NCBI RefSeq assembly: GCF_900167915.1
Contig: NZ_FUYM01000005.1
Span: forward strand, 1-64,000
Length of the DNA: 64,000 bases
Direction of reading: 5' to 3'
Source of the DNA: Rhizorhabdus histidinilytica
GTDB lineage: Bacteria > Pseudomonadota > Alphaproteobacteria > Sphingomonadales > Sphingomonadaceae
The stretch's first letter is position 1, and each line of letters begins with the position of its first letter. The notes beneath the pieces are model-generated. The model did no database searches. It was not told where the DNA came from and worked only from the letters and a program-made list of their open reading frames with translations. Made by a program: the position numbers and the translations under genes. Of the stretch, positions 26,921 through 36,853 are shown in pieces.

Positions 26921-27715
26921 ATGAGCAACAAGCTGACCGAAATCTGCGACACCAAGCGCGATCATGTCGCCCGCCGCAAGGCGGAGACATCCTTCGCCGA
27001 GCTGACGGCGCGGGCGAAGGCCGCCGACGCGCCGCGCGGCTTCCGCGCCGCGCTCGACCGCAAGGTGGCCGAGGGCGGCTATGGCCTGATCGCGGAGATC
27101 AAGAAGGCGTCGCCCTCCAAGGGGCTGATCCGTCCCGATTTCGATCCGCCCGCCCATGCCCGCGCCTATGAAGCGGCGGGGGCGGCCTGCCTGTCGGTGC
27201 TCACCGACATGCCCTATTTCCAGGGCCATGACGACTATCTGGTACAGGCGCGCGCCGCCTGCGCGCTGCCGGCGCTGCGCAAGGACTTCATGGTCGATCC
27301 CTGGCAGGTGACCGAGGCCCGCGCGCTGGGTGCCGACGCGATCCTGATCATCGTCGCCGCGCTCGACGACGGCCAGATGACCGAGATCGAGGCCGCCGCG
27401 ATCGAGCATGGCATGGATGCGCTGGTCGAGGTCCACGACATCGCCGAGCTCGAGCGCGCGGTCAAGCTGCGCTCGCGGCTGATCGGCGTCAACAATCGCG
27501 ACCTGCGCGACTTCACCATCGACTTCGCGCGCACCTACGAACTGGTCGGCCACGCGCCCGAAGGCTGCACCTTCGTGGCCGAGAGCGGGCTCGGCTCCAA
27601 GGCCGACCTCGACGCGATGGCGGACCATGGCGTGGGGTGCTTCCTGGTCGGGGAATCGCTGATGCGGCAGGATGACGTCGCCGCCGCGACCCGCAAGCTG
27701 CTGACCGGCCAATAA
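26921..27715 (+). CDS. trpC: Indole-3-glycerol phosphate synthase
   Basis: Closes the indole ring from CdRP in tryptophan synthesis. 264 residues, TIM barrel. Landmarks are the phosphate/substrate motifs [48 protein letters not shown] and AESGL. The start [10 protein letters not shown] is the family norm; no strong ribosome site is visible. It leads trpC-moaC-moeA-lexA and is separated from trpGD by 6.1 kb, so it needs its own promoter, which would have to lie in or near the 48-bp gap to the divergent ATPase gene. Confidence 0.95.
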   Translation: MSNKLTEICDTKRDHVARRKAETSFAELTARAKAADAPRGFRAALDRKVAEGGYGLIAEIKKASPSKGLIRPDFDPPAHARAYEAAGAACLSVLTDMPYFQGHDDYLVQARAACALPALRKDFMVDPWQVTEARALGADAILIIVAALDDGQMTEIEAAAIEHGMDALVEVHDIAELERAVKLRSRLIGVNNRDLRDFTIDFARTYELVGHAPEGCTFVAESGLGSKADLDAMADHGVGCFLVGESLMRQDDVAAATRKLLTGQ

Positions 27716-27718
27716 CCG

Positions 27719-28204
27719 ATGGCTGCGACGGGCAAGCTCACCCATATCGACGCCGAGGGCGCCGCCCGCATGGTCGACGTCTCGGCCAAGGCGGAGACGA
27801 AGCGCGAGGCCGTGGCCGAGGGCCGCATCCTGATCGGCGCGGCGGCGCTCGACGCGATCCGCGCCGGATCGGTCAAGAAGGGCGACGTGCTCGCGGTCGC
27901 GCGCGTGGCCGGGATCATGGCGGCGAAGAAGACCGCCGAACTGATCCCCCTCTGCCACCCGCTGCCGATTTCCGGCGTCACCCTCGACCTCGCGATCGAG
28001 GCCGACGGCATCCGCGCCACCGCGACCGTCGCCACCACCTACACCACCGGCATCGAGATGGAGGCGCTGACCGCCGTCACCACCGCCCTGCTGACCGTCT
28101 ATGACATGGCCAAGGCGCTCGACCGGGGCATGCGGATCGAAGGCGTCCGCCTGCTGTCCAAGACCGGCGGCAAGTCGGGCGACTGGAAGGCCGGGGACGC
28201 CTGA
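27719..28204 (+). CDS. moaC: Cyclic pyranopterin monophosphate synthase
   Basis: Converts the MoaA product to cyclic pyranopterin monophosphate in molybdenum-cofactor synthesis. 161 residues. Landmarks: [29 protein letters not shown], and [20 protein letters not shown] with the conserved catalytic Lys/Asp region MAKALDRGM. The ATG follows the trpC stop by three bases, and the stop overlaps moeA by one base (TGATG). No moaA is present locally. Confidence 0.96.
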   Translation: MAATGKLTHIDAEGAARMVDVSAKAETKREAVAEGRILIGAAALDAIRAGSVKKGDVLAVARVAGIMAAKKTAELIPLCHPLPISGVTLDLAIEADGIRATATVATTYTTGIEMEALTAVTTALLTVYDMAKALDRGMRIEGVRLLSKTGGKSGDWKAGDA

Positions 28205-29391
28205 TGGCGCTGATCCCGGTCGCGGAGGCGCAGGCGCGGATGCTCGCGCTGAAAGCGCCGCTGGCGGTCGAGACGGTGCCGCTGCTCGACGCCGCGGGCC
28301 GCTTCGCCGCCGGCGACATCCGCGCCCGCCGCACCCAGCCCGCCGCCGACCTGTCGGCGATGGACGGCTATGCGATCCGCTTCGCCGAGCGACCGGGGCC
28401 GTGGACCGTGGCCGGCGAAAGCGCGGCGGGCGGCGGGTTCGGCCGTGCGCTGGCGCCGGGCGAGGCGGCACGGATCTTCACCGGCGCGCCGGTTCCCGAG
28501 GGCGCCGACGCGATTCTGGTCCAGGAGGAGGCAGCGCGCGACGGCGACCGGCTGACCATGGCGGGCGAGGGACCGCCCCGGATCGGCGCGCACATCCGCC
28601 GGCGCGGCGGCGACTTCGCCGAGGGCGGCCTGCTGCTCCCCGCGGGCGCGCCGATCGGCGCGGCGGCCATCGCGCTGGCGGCGAGCGGCGGCCATGGCGC
28701 GATCGCCGTCCGTCGCCGGCCGCGCGTCGCGCTGCTGTCGACCGGCAACGAGCTGGTCGCGCCGGGCGAGCCGACCCCGGGCGCGCTGCTCCCCGCCTCC
28801 AATGGCCCGATGCTCGCTGCATTGCTGCGCAGCGACGCCTGCATGGTGCACGACCATGGCATCGTCCGCGACGATCTCGACGCGATCGGCGCGGCCTTTC
28901 ATGCGATGGCGAGGGACTCCGACATCATTGTGACGACGGGCGGCGCTTCGGTCGGCGACCATGACCTGGTGCTGCCCGCGCTCGAGAAGGCGGGCGCCCG
29001 GATCGATTTCTGGAAGGTGCGGATGAAACCCGGCAAGCCGGTGATGATCGGCATGCTCGGCGATGCGATCGTGCTCGGCCTGCCCGGCAATCCGGTGTCG
29101 GCCTTCGTCACCGCGACGCTGTTCCTCAAGCCGCTGATCGCGCATCTGCTCGGCGCGGCGAACCCGGTGCCGGAGCCCGTCGTCGCGCGGCTCGCCGCGC
29201 CGCTGCCGCCGACCCAGGGCCGCGCCGAATATTTCCGCGGGCGCTGGGCCGAGGGGCGGGTGGTGCCGCTGTCGGGACAGGACAGCGCGGGGCTGTCGGC
29301 ACTGGTCGAGGCGGCGCTGCTGATCGTCCGCCCGCCCGACGCGCCGGGCCTGGACGAGGGCGCGGAGGTGCCGATCTTGCCCATCGCTTGA
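28204..29391 (+). CDS. moeA: Molybdopterin molybdenumtransferase
   Basis: Inserts molybdate into adenylated molybdopterin. 395 residues, four-domain MoeA. Landmarks: LSAMDGYAIR near residue 55, the central GDFAEGG and STGNELVAPGE, then VTTGGASVGDHDLV and GLPGNPVSAFV. Translationally coupled to moaC through TGATG. Its final codons overlap the -35 element of the lexA promoter (29388-29393). Confidence 0.95.
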   Translation: MALIPVAEAQARMLALKAPLAVETVPLLDAAGRFAAGDIRARRTQPAADLSAMDGYAIRFAERPGPWTVAGESAAGGGFGRALAPGEAARIFTGAPVPEGADAILVQEEAARDGDRLTMAGEGPPRIGAHIRRRGGDFAEGGLLLPAGAPIGAAAIALAASGGHGAIAVRRRPRVALLSTGNELVAPGEPTPGALLPASNGPMLAALLRSDACMVHDHGIVRDDLDAIGAAFHAMARDSDIIVTTGGASVGDHDLVLPALEKAGARIDFWKVRMKPGKPVMIGMLGDAIVLGLPGNPVSAFVTATLFLKPLIAHLLGAANPVPEPVVARLAAPLPPTQGRAEYFRGRWAEGRVVPLSGQDSAGLSALVEAALLIVRPPDAPGLDEGAEVPILPIA

Positions 29392-29416
29392 CAGAGTCCG
29401 GCCAGTTGCCTAAATG
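29388..29416 (+). promoter_or_regulatory. lexA promoter
   Basis: A perfect -35 TTGACA (29388-29393, overlapping the moeA stop) is followed after 17 bases by TAAATG (29411-29416). The LexA box begins at the end of this -10. lexA can therefore be transcribed independently of the trpC operon. Confidence 0.7.
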
Positions 29417-29430
29417 TTCTCCGTCCGTTC
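29416..29430 (+). promoter_or_regulatory. LexA box of lexA (GTTC-N7-GTTC)
   Basis: Perfect alphaproteobacterial SOS operator GTTCTCCGTCCGTTC, 18 bp before the lexA ATG, overlapping the -10 and start region. It predicts LexA autoregulation and defines the operator form used to find other boxes in this window. Confidence 0.92.
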
Positions 29431-29448
29431 CCGACGAGGGCATTTGCC

Positions 29449-30123
29449 ATGCTGACCCGCAAGCAACATGAACTGCTGTGCTTCATCAACGACCGGCTGT
29501 TGCAGACCGGCGTGTCCCCTTCGTTCGAGGAGATGAAGGAAGCGCTCGACCTCAAGTCGAAGTCAGGTGTGCACCGCCTGATCAGCGCGCTCGAGGAACG
29601 CAATTTCATCCGCCGTCTGCCCAACCGCGCCCGCGCGCTGGAGGTGCTGCGCATGCCCGAGACGGCGACCGCGAAGACCACCGCCGCCCCGTCGGGCAAG
29701 GCGAAAGCGGCCGCGCCGGTCGTCCCGCAGGCCGCGAACGAGAATGTGCTGGAGATCCCGCTGCACGGCCGCATCGCCGCCGGCCTGCCGATCGAGGCGC
29801 TGGAAGGCCAGAGCAGCCTGTCGGTGCCCGCCGCGCTGCTCGGCCCGGGCGAGCATTATGCGCTCGAGGTGGCCGGGGATTCGATGGTCGAGGCCGGCAT
29901 TCTCGACGGCGACTATGCGCTGATCCGCCGCGCCGAGACGGCGCGCGACGGCGAGATCGTCGTGGCGCTGATCGCCGATGCCGAGGCGACCCTCAAATAT
30001 TTCCGCCGCGAGGGCGCGATGATCCGGCTCGATCCGGCCAACCGCGCCTATGACCCGCAGCGCTACAAGCCCGACCAGGTCCGCATCCAGGGCAAGCTCG
30101 CCGGCCTGCTGCGGCGGTACTGA
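29449..30123 (+). CDS. lexA: LexA repressor, SOS regulator
   Basis: 224 residues. The N-terminal winged helix is present ([17 protein letters not shown] ... [15 protein letters not shown]). A linker of about 35 Ala/Pro/Lys-rich residues follows, longer than in enteric LexA. The C-terminal protease has the self-cleavage site Ala111-Gly112 (HGRIAAGLP), nucleophile Ser145 (GDSM) and Lys183 (ATLKYF). It represses DNA-damage genes until RecA filaments trigger cleavage. An upstream GTTC-N7-GTTC box gives autoregulation. At least five other boxes of the same form occur in this window. Confidence 0.97.
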   Translation: MLTRKQHELLCFINDRLLQTGVSPSFEEMKEALDLKSKSGVHRLISALEERNFIRRLPNRARALEVLRMPETATAKTTAAPSGKAKAAAPVVPQAANENVLEIPLHGRIAAGLPIEALEGQSSLSVPAALLGPGEHYALEVAGDSMVEAGILDGDYALIRRAETARDGEIVVALIADAEATLKYFRREGAMIRLDPANRAYDPQRYKPDQVRIQGKLAGLLRRY

Positions 30124-30143
30124 GCCCACCCTCCTCTCACCGC

Positions 30144-30288
30144 CGCCCCTGCGGAGGCAGGGGCCCATGTCTCTCATCAGCCAGATGGCATCTGAGGAGA
30201 CCACAGACATGGATGCCTGCCTTCAGCCTCTGGCTGAAGTTTATCCCGAGCGCCTGCCTTGCAGGCAGTCGAGGGGCTGGCATGACGG
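30144..30288. repeat. Mosaic intergenic repeat, long form
   Basis: Begins with a GCCCCTGC/GCAGGGGC hairpin, continues through CCATGTCT ... AGACATGG, and ends with CTTCAGCCTCTGGCTGAAG and GCCTGCCTTGCAGGC hairpins and GGGGCTGGCATGACGGG. The same ends, without about 46 internal bases, recur at 42210-42307. It lies between convergent lexA and comEC. Apparent peptides read through both copies on the minus strand are alike only because the DNA is repeated. Confidence 0.8.
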
Positions 30289-30307
30289 GTGGGCTTGAAC
30301 GATCCCC

Positions 30308-32452
30308 TCACATCCGGAAGGTCGACCAGGGATGGCGGCCGACCGCCGCCGCGACGCTGTCGATGGTGCCGCGATCGAGGTCGATGGCGAGGCCGCCGGT
30401 CCGCGCCAGCAACGGGCGGTCGATCTTGAGCCAGCGCGGCGTGCAGCCGCGCGGCAGGCGGCGCTCGCTGATCGCGATATCGGCGCCGGCGCAGGCGCGC
30501 GACAGCCGCGTCCAATCGAGCCGATAGGCGCTGCGCGTCGCGAGGATACGCCAGCGCCGTCCGCCGCGCCGGATATCGGTGACGCAGAGATCGACCGAGC
30601 ACCGCGCCTGCATCAGCGCGTCGACCGGCAGCGCTTCGGCGTCGACGCCCGCCGCCTCGCCCAGCACACCGCGGATATAGTCGCCCGCGCGATCGCGAAG
30701 CAGTGCGACCCGGCCGTCGCCGAGGACGAAGGCGACATGGCGGCCGTCGCCCGTCACCAGTAGATCAGGCGTCGGCGACAGCAGCGCCCATAGCGCTCCC
30801 GCCGCGAAGGGCAGCAGGCCCCAGCGCCGTGTCCGCGTCCGCCACAGCGCCAGCCACAGCCCGCCCGCCGCCATCAGCGCGAAGGCGCCCCACGCCATGG
30901 TCGGCAACATCGCGACCGCGCCGGGCGCCGCCGCGACGGTCCGCGCGATCCACAGCAGCAGCGCGAGCGCCTGCGACACCAGCCACCAGACCGGCGCGCC
31001 GATCCCGGCGACATCGAGCAACAGCGCCAGGGCCTCCAGCGGCATGATCACGAAGGTGGTGAGCGGGATCGCGATCATGTTGGCGAGCGCGCCGTAGAAG
31101 CCCGACTTGTGGAAATGGAACAGCGCGATCGGCGCGAGCGCCGCCTCGATCACCAGCCCCGACAGCAGCAGCACCGCGAGCGCCCGGCCGAACCGCGCCG
31201 TCGTCCCTTCGTCGCGCCGCGCGGCGAAGGCGGCGATGCGCGGATGGTCGAGCGTCGCCACCAGCGCGGTCACCGCCGCGAAGCTGAGCTGGAAGCTCGG
31301 CCCCGCAAGCGCCTCGGGCCAGAGGAGCAGCACGACCAGCGCCCCGGTCGCGACCAGCCGCAGGGTGAGCGCCTCGCGCCCCATCGCGATCCCCGCCAGC
31401 ACCAGCAGCGCCGCGACGCACGACCGGATCGTCGGCACCTGTGCGCCCGACAATAATGTATAGGCGATACCTGCCAGCGCCCCGGCGCCCGCCGCGATCA
31501 GCAGCAACGGCGCGCGCAGCGCGAGCGCCGGGCTCAGCGCGAGCAGCCGCAGGGTGAGCAGCAGCACCCCGCCGACCACCGCCGAGACGTGCAGCCCCGA
31601 CACCGACAGCAGGTGGGCGAGCCCCGACCGGCGCAGCGCCTCGGCATCCTCCTCGGTGATCGCGCCCTGGTCACCGGTCGCGAGCGAGGCCGCGATGCCC
31701 CCGGCGCTCATCCCCGTCACCCGCGCCTCGATATGCTCCGACAGGCGCGCGCGCCGGTCGGCGAGCCAGTCGAGCGGGCCGGCTCCGCCGTCCGGCGGCG
31801 CGATCCGGGGCGGATCGAGCGCCTTGCCCGTCGCGCCGATCCCCTGGAACCAGGCGGCGCGCGCGAAATCATAGGCGCCGGGCACCGCCGGCGGCGCGGG
31901 CGGCATCAGCCGGGCACGAACCCGGATGCGCCCGCCGGCGGCGACAGGTCCGGCGAGATCGGCCTGGTCTACGTTGAGCCGGATCCGATGCGGCAGCAGC
32001 AGGCCGGCATCGGGCGCGATCGTCAGCCGGGTCAGCTCGCGCGCGGGCATCCGCTCGACCGCCTCGATCCGCCCCGCGACCTCGGTCACCACTGGCCGAT
32101 CGATACGCGGCGCGGCCACCCAGTCGGCGCGCGCCCAGACCAGCAGCAGCCCGGCGATCGCCGCCAGCGCCCCGACCAGCAGCATACGCCCGGTGCGGCG
32201 GCCGGCGCCGATCGCGATCCCGCACAGCGCGATCCCGGCGAGCAACGCCAATGCCGCGAACCAGCCATTCCGATCGGGCAATACCAGCCACAGCGCGATG
32301 CCGCCGCCGAGCGCGACCGGCAGCCAGAGCGCGACCTGGTCCCGCTCCGCCTCCAGCCAGGCTTCGAGTCGCGCGGCGATGCCATGGCCGGGCATCGCAC
32401 GGGCGCCGGACCCAATCGACGGCACCGCCCGGAAAAGCCCGGCTTTCAGCAT
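30308..32452 (-). CDS. comEC: ComEC/Rec2-type DNA-uptake channel protein
   Basis: 714 residues. An N-terminal membrane/DUF4131 part is followed by the competence domain with LRRSGLAHLLSVSGLHVSAVVG (conserved SGLH motif), and about ten or more hydrophobic helices occur in all. The C-terminal 180 residues correspond to the metallo-beta-lactamase-like domain but lack an obvious HxHxDH metal motif, so nuclease activity is doubtful. It imports single-stranded DNA across the inner membrane during transformation in competent species. It is divergent from gltX, a neighbourhood common in alphaproteobacteria. Confidence 0.88.
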   Translation of the reverse strand: MLKAGLFRAVPSIGSGARAMPGHGIAARLEAWLEAERDQVALWLPVALGGGIALWLVLPDRNGWFAALALLAGIALCGIAIGAGRRTGRMLLVGALAAIAGLLLVWARADWVAAPRIDRPVVTEVAGRIEAVERMPARELTRLTIAPDAGLLLPHRIRLNVDQADLAGPVAAGGRIRVRARLMPPAPPAVPGAYDFARAAWFQGIGATGKALDPPRIAPPDGGAGPLDWLADRRARLSEHIEARVTGMSAGGIAASLATGDQGAITEEDAEALRRSGLAHLLSVSGLHVSAVVGGVLLLTLRLLALSPALALRAPLLLIAAGAGALAGIAYTLLSGAQVPTIRSCVAALLVLAGIAMGREALTLRLVATGALVVLLLWPEALAGPSFQLSFAAVTALVATLDHPRIAAFAARRDEGTTARFGRALAVLLLSGLVIEAALAPIALFHFHKSGFYGALANMIAIPLTTFVIMPLEALALLLDVAGIGAPVWWLVSQALALLLWIARTVAAAPGAVAMLPTMAWGAFALMAAGGLWLALWRTRTRRWGLLPFAAGALWALLSPTPDLLVTGDGRHVAFVLGDGRVALLRDRAGDYIRGVLGEAAGVDAEALPVDALMQARCSVDLCVTDIRRGGRRWRILATRSAYRLDWTRLSRACAGADIAISERRLPRGCTPRWLKIDRPLLARTGGLAIDLDRGTIDSVAAAVGRHPWSTFRM

Positions 32453-32576
32453 AGCGACGGGCGCGGGCGGCGATTCGCGGCGCTTGGCCCGTCCGCCGGT
32501 TTGACCCGGCGGGAAAATGCTTTACGGGGCGCATCGACATCGCAGGCCATCGGGTCCGATCTTGGAGAAAGCGCGC

Positions 32577-34001
32577 GTGGGCGCAAGCATGGAAAAGCAG
32601 ACCGTCGTCACCCGTTTCGCCCCGTCGCCGACGGGCTTCCTGCATATCGGCGGCGCCCGCACCGCCCTTTTCAATTGGCTGTTCGCCCGCCACCATGGCG
32701 GGAAATTCCTGCTCCGCATCGAGGATACCGACCGGGCGCGATCGACCCAGGAGGCGATCGACGCGATCCTGGACGGGATGCGCTGGCTGGACCTGGGCTG
32801 GGACGGCGAGGTCGTCTACCAGTTCGCCCGCGCCGAGCGTCACGCCGAGGTGGCCCGGGAGCTGCTCGCCAAGGGCCATGCCTATCGCTGCTACGCTACT
32901 CCGGAGGAGCTGGCCGAACTGCGCGAGCAGCAGCGCGCCGCCAAGCAGCCACTGCGTTATGACGGCCGCTGGCGCGACCGCGATCCGTCCGAGGCGCCCG
33001 AGGGCGCGCCCTTCGTCATCCGGCTGAAGGCGCCGCGCACCGGCGAGGTGACGATCGACGATCAGGTGCAGGGCCCGGTCACCGTCCAGAATGCCGAACT
33101 GGACGACATGATCCTGCTCCGCTCGGACGGTACGCCGACCTATATGCTCGCGGTGGTGGTCGACGATCACGACATGGGCGTCACCCATGTGATCCGCGGC
33201 GACGACCATCTCAACAACGCCTTCCGCCAGCTCGCGCTGATCCGGGCCATGGGCTGGGAGGAGCCGGTCTATGCGCATATCCCGCTGATCCACGGCGCCG
33301 ACGGCGCCAAGCTGTCGAAGCGGCACGGCGCGCTCGGCGTCGACGCCTATCGCGACGAGCTGGGCTTCCTGCCCGAGGCGGTGAACAACTATCTGCTGCG
33401 GCTCGGCTGGGGCCATGGCGACGACGAGATCATCAGCCGCGACCAGGCGGTGGAGTGGTTCGACCTGGGCGGCGTCGGCCGTTCGCCGTCGCGCTTCGAT
33501 TTCAAGAAGCTCGAGAATCTCAACGGCCATTATATGCGCGAGGCCGATGACGCCCGGCTGGCCGATCTGATCGCCCCCGGAGTCGCGGCGCGGCTGGGCC
33601 GGAAACTCGATTCGGCGGACCGAGACCTTCTGCTCCGCAGCATTCCTTTCCTGAAGGTAAGGGCAAAAGATATCAACGAGTTGACCGATGGTGCGAGCTT
33701 TCTGTTTCGCACCCGCCCGCTCGATATGGACGAGAAGGCCGCATCGCTGCTAGACGAACCTGGCAAGGCGTTGCTGGCACAGGCTCGCGAGGCGCTTGCC
33801 GCCACGGACGACTGGTCGGCGCCCGCGCTGGAGGCGGGGGTCCGGTCGGTGGCGGAACGCGGGGGGATCGGCCTCGGCAAGGTGGCGCAGCCGCTTCGCG
33901 CGGCGCTCACCGGCCGCACCACGTCCCCCGGCATCTTCGATGTCCTGGTCCTCCTCGGCCGCGAGGAGAGCCTGGGACGGCTCGACGATCAGTTGGGGTG
34001 A
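32577..34001 (+). CDS. gltX: Glutamyl-tRNA synthetase
   Basis: Charges tRNA-Glu. About 474 residues, class I synthetase with the HIGH-type motif [14 protein letters not shown] and the KMSKS-type motif AKLSKRHG. In addition [11 protein letters not shown] and the C-terminal anticodon-binding helices are intact. Start: GTG at 32577 has GGAG nine bases upstream; the internal ATG at 32589 (MEKQTVV) is an alternative with no Shine-Dalgarno at suitable spacing. Divergent from comEC; gltA follows 65 bp downstream. Confidence 0.95.
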   Translation: MGASMEKQTVVTRFAPSPTGFLHIGGARTALFNWLFARHHGGKFLLRIEDTDRARSTQEAIDAILDGMRWLDLGWDGEVVYQFARAERHAEVARELLAKGHAYRCYATPEELAELREQQRAAKQPLRYDGRWRDRDPSEAPEGAPFVIRLKAPRTGEVTIDDQVQGPVTVQNAELDDMILLRSDGTPTYMLAVVVDDHDMGVTHVIRGDDHLNNAFRQLALIRAMGWEEPVYAHIPLIHGADGAKLSKRHGALGVDAYRDELGFLPEAVNNYLLRLGWGHGDDEIISRDQAVEWFDLGGVGRSPSRFDFKKLENLNGHYMREADDARLADLIAPGVAARLGRKLDSADRDLLLRSIPFLKVRAKDINELTDGASFLFRTRPLDMDEKAASLLDEPGKALLAQAREALAATDDWSAPALEAGVRSVAERGGIGLGKVAQPLRAALTGRTTSPGIFDVLVLLGREESLGRLDDQLG

Positions 34002-34066
34002 TCGGGCAAGGACTGAAAACCGGGATTGCCGCGTGCGGCAAAGGGGCGAACGACAGGAGATTGAAC

Positions 34067-35350
34067 ATGGCGGATACTGTGAAACTGGAGATCGGCGGCA
34101 AAGCGTCCGAATATCCGGTCCTGTCGGGCACGGTCGGCCCCGATGTCATCGACATCCGCAAGCTCTACGGCGCGACCGGCGCCTTCACCTATGATCCAGG
34201 CTTCACCTCGACCGCCTCGTGCCAGTCGGCGCTGACCTATATCGACGGCGACCAGGGCATCCTGCTCCACCGCGGCTATCCGATCGACCAGCTCGCGGAG
34301 CAGTCGAGCTTCATGGAAGTCTCCTACCTGCTGCTCAACGGAGAGCTGCCGGGCAAGAAGGAGCTCGAGGACTTCACCTATACGATCAGCCGCCACACGA
34401 TGCTGCACGAGCAGCTCGCCACCTTCTATCGCGGCTTCCGTCGCGACGCGCACCCGATGGCGATCATGTGCGGCGTGGTCGGCGCGCTGTCGGCCTTCTA
34501 CCACGACTCGACCGACATCAACGATCCGAAGCAGCGGATGATCGCCAGCCATCGGCTGATCGCCAAGATGCCGACGATCGCGGCGATGGCGTACAAATAT
34601 TCGGTGGGGCAGCCCTTCCTCTATCCGAAGAACGACCTCAGCTACACCGCCAACTTCCTGCGGATGACCTTCGGCGTCCCGGCCGAGGAGTATGAGCCCG
34701 ATCCCGTCATCGTCTCGGCGATGGACAAGATCTTCATCCTCCATGCCGACCATGAGCAGAACGCCTCGACCTCGACCGTGCGCCTCGCCGGCTCGTCGGG
34801 CGCCAATCCCTTCGCCTGCATCGCGGCGGGCATCGCCTGCCTGTGGGGTCCGGCGCATGGCGGTGCGAACGAAGCCGCGCTCAACATGCTGCGCGAGATC
34901 GGCACGCCCGACCGCATCCCGGAATATATCGCCCGCGCCAAGAACAAGGACGATCCCTTCCGCCTGATGGGCTTCGGCCACCGCGTCTACAAGAATTTCG
35001 ATCCGCGCGCGAAGGTGCTCGGCAAGGCCGCGACCGAGGTGCTCGACAAGCTCGGCATCAACGACCCGGTCCTCGACACCGCCCGCGAGCTCGAGCAGAT
35101 CGCGCTCAAGGACCAGTATTTCATCGACAAGAAGCTCTACCCGAACGTCGATTTCTATTCGGGCGTGATCCTGTCGGCGATCGGCTTCCCGACCACGATG
35201 TTCACCGTCCTCTTCGCGCTCGCCCGCACCGTCGGCTGGGTCGCGCAGTGGAACGAGATGATCTCCGACCCCGAGCAGAAGATCGGCCGCCCGCGCCAGC
35301 TCTACAACGGCCCGGCGCAGCGCGACTATGTGCCCGTCGGCCAGCGCTGA
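34067..35350 (+). CDS. gltA: Citrate synthase (type II)
   Basis: Condenses acetyl-CoA with oxaloacetate. 427 residues from the ATG at 34067 with ACAGGAGA upstream. Catalytic residues visible: His264 (PAHGGANE), His305 ([13 protein letters not shown]) and Asp362 (VDFYSG). Length and the N-terminal domain fit the NADH-sensitive hexameric type II enzyme of Gram-negatives. A strong terminator follows. Confidence 0.97.
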   Translation: MADTVKLEIGGKASEYPVLSGTVGPDVIDIRKLYGATGAFTYDPGFTSTASCQSALTYIDGDQGILLHRGYPIDQLAEQSSFMEVSYLLLNGELPGKKELEDFTYTISRHTMLHEQLATFYRGFRRDAHPMAIMCGVVGALSAFYHDSTDINDPKQRMIASHRLIAKMPTIAAMAYKYSVGQPFLYPKNDLSYTANFLRMTFGVPAEEYEPDPVIVSAMDKIFILHADHEQNASTSTVRLAGSSGANPFACIAAGIACLWGPAHGGANEAALNMLREIGTPDRIPEYIARAKNKDDPFRLMGFGHRVYKNFDPRAKVLGKAATEVLDKLGINDPVLDTARELEQIALKDQYFIDKKLYPNVDFYSGVILSAIGFPTTMFTVLFALARTVGWVAQWNEMISDPEQKIGRPRQLYNGPAQRDYVPVGQR

Positions 35351-35370
35351 TCTGATCTAACGGAATGATC

Positions 35371-35399
35371 AAGGCCGGGGCGAAAGCTCCGGCCTTTTC
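35371..35399 (+). terminator. Rho-independent terminator of gltA
   Basis: Stem AAGGCCGGGGC / GCTCCGGCCTT (one mismatch) with a GAAA tetraloop, followed by TTTTCC, 20 bp after the gltA stop. Confidence 0.88.
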
Positions 35400-35408
35400 C
35401 CAAGAACC

Positions 35409-35494
35409 TCACCCCGGCGGAGGCCGGGGTCTCAGGCGGCTCCTGCCTCGACCCCTTCTCCCCTCTCCCGAGACCCCGGCCTCCGCCGGGGTGA
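35409..35494. repeat. Perfect 25-bp-arm palindrome overlapping a CDS end
   Basis: Arms 35409-35433 and 35470-35494 are exact reverse complements (core ACCCCGGCGGAGGCCGGGGT), separated by 36 bases. The stop codon of the minus-strand kinase-like gene (35432) lies inside the left arm, so about the last 20 codons of that gene are repeat sequence. Confidence 0.9.
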
Positions 35495-36853
35495 CGGTGG
35501 GAGCTCTTCCCCCGCCGGCAGCGTGAACACGAAGCGCGCGCCCTGCCCCCGGGCACTGTCGACGCCGAGGTCGCCGCCCATCGCGCGGGCGAGGCGGCGG
35601 GAGATGTAGAGGCCGAGGCCGCTACCGGTGCCGTCGCGCAGACCGAGCCGCTCGAACCGCTCGAAGATGCGCTCCTGATCGTCCTCGCCGATGCCGTCGC
35701 CCGCGTCGGCGACGATCACCGCCGCGATGTCGCCTTCGCGTTCGCAGCGGATCCAGACGCGGCCGCCGGGCGGCGAGTGGCGGATCGCGTTGCTCAGCAG
35801 GTTGATCAGCACCTGCAGGACGCGGCGGACGTCGCCCAGCGCGGTCACCGGCTGGCCGGTCGGACCATCGATCGTCACCCCGGCGCCGGCCGCACGCACA
35901 CCGAGCAATGCCGCCCCGCGCTGCGCCGTCTCGACCAGGTCGACACGGTCGGCTTCGGGCCGGAAATCGGCGCGCTCGATCGTCTGCAGGTCGATCAGGT
36001 CGTCGACCAGCGCAAGCAGGTGGCGGCCCGCCCCGGCGATGTCCTCGGCATAGCTGGCATAGTCGCGCCGTACCGGCCCGTCGCCGCGCCCCGAAATGCT
36101 GTCGGCATGGGCGATGATCCGGTCGAGCGGCCCGCGCATCGCCTGGCCGAGCTGGTTGCCGAACGCCTCGTCGAGCGGAGCCGGATCGGGCAGGCGGCGC
36201 ACGCGGTCGACGCGCGTCGGCCGGCGGCTGACGAGCAGCTGGTAGCCGACGAATCCCTCGCTCTCGCCGATGAGCGGGACGCCCGCGATCCGCACCGGGA
36301 TGCCCGCCCCCAGGCGGAACACCGCATCCTCGTCCTCGAAGCGGTCCGCGCTCGCCGCCGCGGCGACGATGCTCGACACCCCTTCCCCGGCCTCGCTCAG
36401 CGCGAACAACGCCTCGATCGGCTGGCCGACCGCACCGGGCAGGTTGGACGGCGGATGGGTGACGCGCAGCATCGCGTCGGTCTCGACGATCCAGTCGGCG
36501 GTCGCCCGGCTGAAGTCGCGCCAGCGCAGCGCCTCCAATGCGGGCGGCGGCTGGACGGCGGGCATCTCCTGCCAGCCGGTGATCGCCAGCTCGGTGCCCC
36601 CGCTATCGGGCCGCACACGCACCCACAGCTCGACGTCCTGGTCGCCCTGCGCCGCGATCACCCGACGCGACAGGGCGATACCGAGCCGCCGCGCCAACCG
36701 TGCGATCGAGGAGAGCTGCGGCACCGCGAGAATCCCGCCCGCCACCCCGCCCGCCCGCTCGTGCAGGCGGAACAGCGGCGGATCGGCCTCGACCAGCCGG
36801 CCCCGGTCGTCGACCCGGCCGACGACCGGGCGGAGGCCGTGGGGGGCGTTCAT
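35432..36853 (-). CDS. Histidine-kinase-like protein lacking the phospho-acceptor His
   Basis: 473 residues; start chosen at the ATG overlapping the upstream stop (36850-36853). An N-terminal PAS-like sensory region spans about 1-225. The dimerisation helix follows at 228-250, where the usual SHELRTPL pattern reads GQAMRGPL: Gln237 replaces the phosphorylatable His. The HATPase_c domain is intact: N-box NLLSNAIRH (351-359), G1 DAGDGIGE (383-390), F-box IFERF (396-400), G2 GTGSGLGLYIS (408-418). It may bind ATP yet not autophosphorylate conventionally. The last about 20 residues (SPRRRPGSRERGEGVEAGAA) derive from an intergenic palindrome. Coupled to DUF2336. Confidence 0.85.
   Translation of the reverse strand: MNAPHGLRPVVGRVDDRGRLVEADPPLFRLHERAGGVAGGILAVPQLSSIARLARRLGIALSRRVIAAQGDQDVELWVRVRPDSGGTELAITGWQEMPAVQPPPALEALRWRDFSRATADWIVETDAMLRVTHPPSNLPGAVGQPIEALFALSEAGEGVSSIVAAAASADRFEDEDAVFRLGAGIPVRIAGVPLIGESEGFVGYQLLVSRRPTRVDRVRRLPDPAPLDEAFGNQLGQAMRGPLDRIIAHADSISGRGDGPVRRDYASYAEDIAGAGRHLLALVDDLIDLQTIERADFRPEADRVDLVETAQRGAALLGVRAAGAGVTIDGPTGQPVTALGDVRRVLQVLINLLSNAIRHSPPGGRVWIRCEREGDIAAVIVADAGDGIGEDDQERIFERFERLGLRDGTGSGLGLYISRRLARAMGGDLGVDSARGQGARFVFTLPAGEELPPSPRRRPGSRERGEGVEAGAA

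Noticed and set aside
30177-30602. Similar minus-strand peptides at 30177-30602 and 42106-42369 (RHASPSTACKAGARDKLQP type)
   Set aside because: They are translations of the two copies of the mosaic DNA repeat, not a protein family.
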